NCBI GenBank assembly: GCA_023386315.1
Contig: JAEWJZ010000016.1
Span: 62,001-126,000, forward strand
Direction of reading: 5' to 3'
DNA from: Bacillota bacterium
GTDB taxonomy: Bacteria > Bacillota > Clostridia > Lachnospirales > Lachnospiraceae
Length of the DNA: 64,000 nt
The notes below the pieces were generated by a model. The model ran no database searches. It was not told the DNA's origin and was given only the letters and a program-made list of their open reading frames with translations. The translations under genes were made by a program, and so were the position numbers. Shown one piece after another: positions 62,572-64,000 of the stretch; the stretch's first letter is position 1, and every line of letters begins with the position of its first letter.

Positions 62572-62904
62572 GTGGAGCAGAAGAAAGATTCTATAAATAA
62601 GTATTCCATCTTTCATTTGTTAAATACTAATCAAAATTCAATAGAAAAACTGGAAGCCCATTTGCTTGATTATATGCAGAAACATCCGGAATTAACACCG
62701 GCTGCGCCTGCTCCTCCGCCGGATGAATTCCAGAAGATCATGACTGAATTTAATAAAAGGGGATCAAAAACCGTTGTGAGAAAGCAGCTGAGAATACTGT
62801 ACTACTGGAATTCAGTCATTTGCTGCTTACAAAAGTCTGCCTTAATCATTCGAAGAAAAATTTTGAAATTATTCCATAGTATGAAAAGGAAACAGCCGGA
62901 ATAG
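62572..62904 (+). CDS. Hypothetical protein
   Basis: A 110-residue protein, helical N-terminal half ('SIEKLEAHLLDYMQKHPEL'), proline/alanine linker 'TPAAPAPPPDE', and a basic end with a possible amphipathic or membrane-proximal helix ('LRILYYWNSVICCLQKSALI'). GTG 62572 has AAGAGG at seven bases; the frame extends upstream to an ATG at 62506. No family recognised. Confidence 0.55.
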   Translation: MEQKKDSINKYSIFHLLNTNQNSIEKLEAHLLDYMQKHPELTPAAPAPPPDEFQKIMTEFNKRGSKTVVRKQLRILYYWNSVICCLQKSALIIRRKILKLFHSMKRKQPE

Positions 62905-62924
62905 ATTATAATAATTAACGGATA

Positions 62925-63464
62925 GTGAGTAAAACTATGGGATTTTTATTATTTCTCTCTGAAGCTGCGGTTCCGCTGATCATTTTTTATATTGTCGGAT
63001 TTGGCTTTTTGTCAAAGCGTCCGGTATTTGATGATTTTTTAGACGGTGCGAAAGATGGTATGAAAACCGTTGCGGGCATTATGCCTACACTGATTGGTCT
63101 TATGACGGCGGTAGGAGTACTTAGAGCTTCCGGCTTTTTGGATTTTCTGGCAAAACTGCTTACAAAACCGGCTTCTTATTTATATCTTCCGGCACCGGTC
63201 GTGCCGGTTATTTTAGTTCGGCTGGTTTCGAATTCAGCGGCCATTGGATTGGTTTTGGATATTTTTAAAAAATATGGCACAGACACTTATATTGGATTTA
63301 TGACTTCTGTTCTTATGAGCTGCACGGAGACGCTGTTTTACTGTCTCAGTGTTTATTTTGGTACTGTAAAAATAAGAAAAACAAGATACACTCTTGCGGG
63401 GGCATTGACTGCCACTGCAGCCGGAATAGCAGCCAGCGTATTTTTAAGCCGGATTTTGGTATAA
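62925..63464 (+). CDS. spmB: Spore maturation protein B
   Basis: A 179-residue membrane protein of the nucleoside-recognition (Gate) superfamily, needed in Bacillus for spore core dehydration. 'FDDFLDGAKDGMKTVAGIMP' and 'ASYLYLPAPVVPVILVRLVS', 'SVLMSCTETLFYCLSVYFG' are SpmB signatures. GTG 62925 or ATG 62937 may be the start; neither has a strong ribosome site. spmA normally precedes it, but here a hypothetical gene does. Confidence 0.9.
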   Translation: MSKTMGFLLFLSEAAVPLIIFYIVGFGFLSKRPVFDDFLDGAKDGMKTVAGIMPTLIGLMTAVGVLRASGFLDFLAKLLTKPASYLYLPAPVVPVILVRLVSNSAAIGLVLDIFKKYGTDTYIGFMTSVLMSCTETLFYCLSVYFGTVKIRKTRYTLAGALTATAAGIAASVFLSRILV

Positions 63465-63585
63465 AAGGAAATTAATCATTTTGATTTAAGAATTTCATAA
63501 GAATTCAAGTGGTTGTCTTCAAATACATAATCATGTATAATTACGAAGAAGCTTTTATTGTCATATAGATTTGAAGGGGATAAAC

Positions 63586-64000
63586 GTGGATACTTACGGA
63601 ACTCTTAACGAAGTACTGGTAAGGCTGTTTCGGGATATAATGGATATCGAACAGCAGGCTATCATTACACAGGAATTTAATAATATCACCAATAATGATA
63701 TGCATGTAATTGAGGCGATCGGAGTCGGAGAACCTAAGAATATGTCCGCGATAGCAAGGGAATTGTCCGTCACGGTGGGGACATTGACTATAGCCATGAA
63801 CAGTCTTGTTAAAAAAGGTTATGTTACCCGCCAAAGGGGAGAAGAGGACCGGCGTGTTGTTTATATTTCTCTTTCAGATAAAGGAAAACAAGCCTATGAC
63901 CATCATGCCACATTTCATCGGGAGATGATAGCCGGAGTGATAGAAGGGTTAAGTGAGGATGAGGTAGAAGTTTTAATCAAAGCTCTGACCAAACTGAATA
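63586..64000 (+). CDS. MarR-family regulator (3' partial)
   Basis: A winged-helix regulator, 138 residues visible and cut by the window end. GTG start 63586 behind GAAGGGGA. 'NNDMHVIEAIGVGEPKNMSA', 'LSVTVGTLTIAMNSLVKKGY' and 'RQRGEEDRRVVYISLSDKGK' give the recognition helix and wing. The sequence resembles FabT-type regulators that head fatty-acid synthesis operons in Firmicutes; what follows is not visible. Confidence 0.88.
   Translation, partial: MDTYGTLNEVLVRLFRDIMDIEQQAIITQEFNNITNNDMHVIEAIGVGEPKNMSAIARELSVTVGTLTIAMNSLVKKGYVTRQRGEEDRRVVYISLSDKGKQAYDHHATFHREMIAGVIEGLSEDEVEVLIKALTKLN

Noticed and set aside
63465..63585. FabT operator before the MarR gene
   Set aside because: The AT-rich stretch with TTTGATTTAAGAATTTC was considered, but it does not form a convincing palindrome and the target genes are outside the window.

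Overview
The window is a stretch of a low-to-mid GC Firmicutes chromosome. Gene content points to a spore-forming, flagellated or piliated Lachnospiraceae, of the Lacrimispora / clostridial cluster XIVa kind. The reasons are spoVG and spmB, the clostridial glgC-glgD pair, meso-diaminopimelate dehydrogenase, strong AGGAGG ribosome-binding sites, a Lachnospiraceae-style Tad pilus operon with DUF5702 and FHA proteins, and a QueT transporter behind a preQ1 element. The genus is inferred, not proven.

Layout. 1-5370 holds an oligopeptide ABC transporter operon (binding protein cut by the window edge, then oppBCDF). A bidirectional terminator and a chemoreceptor on the other strand follow. 7113-8553 is a gene-poor stretch with a decayed mobile-element gene and a promoter carrying a LexA-like box. 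8554-11465 is a small accessory cassette: a C45 acyltransferase-like enzyme, an AraC/GyrI regulator and an AAC(3)-like acetyltransferase. 12264-12824 is a preQ1-I-like riboswitch with queT. 14154-17872 holds murC, then a cluster of DnaA boxes, then a DnaD-domain protein and the DnaC/DnaI helicase loader.

17858-30668 is an integrated element of about 12.8 kb bounded by an 18-bp direct repeat. It sits in the 3' end of the helicase-loader gene. It is a defective prophage: integrase, CI-like repressor, truncated Cro-like gene, DNA adenine methylase, small phage genes, an ArpU/RinA-like late regulator, a truncated small terminase fused by deletion to an endolysin lacking its start, and cargo. The cargo is a PAAR-like/lysozyme protein with a probable immunity partner, a DUF4062 protein, two secreted proteins and an IS3-family remnant. 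No capsid or tail assembly genes are left.

30738-49389 is host core: prs, brnQ, a YhaO/YhaN-like nuclease pair, asnS, glgC-glgD-spoVG, ddh with a heterodimeric ABC exporter, an APH-fold kinase, and an ArsR regulator-DUF2508-glgB run. glgC, glgD and glgB together give glycogen synthesis steps.

49586-59717 is a complete-looking Tad/Flp pilus operon with one strong promoter. It encodes two prepilin peptidases, TadZ, TadA/CpaF, TadB, TadC, a Flp pilin, several pseudopilin-like proteins and an FHA protein. 59770-64000 ends with rhomboid protease, HIT protein, ECF-type sigma factor, murG (opposite strand), a hypothetical, spmB and a MarR regulator cut by the window edge.
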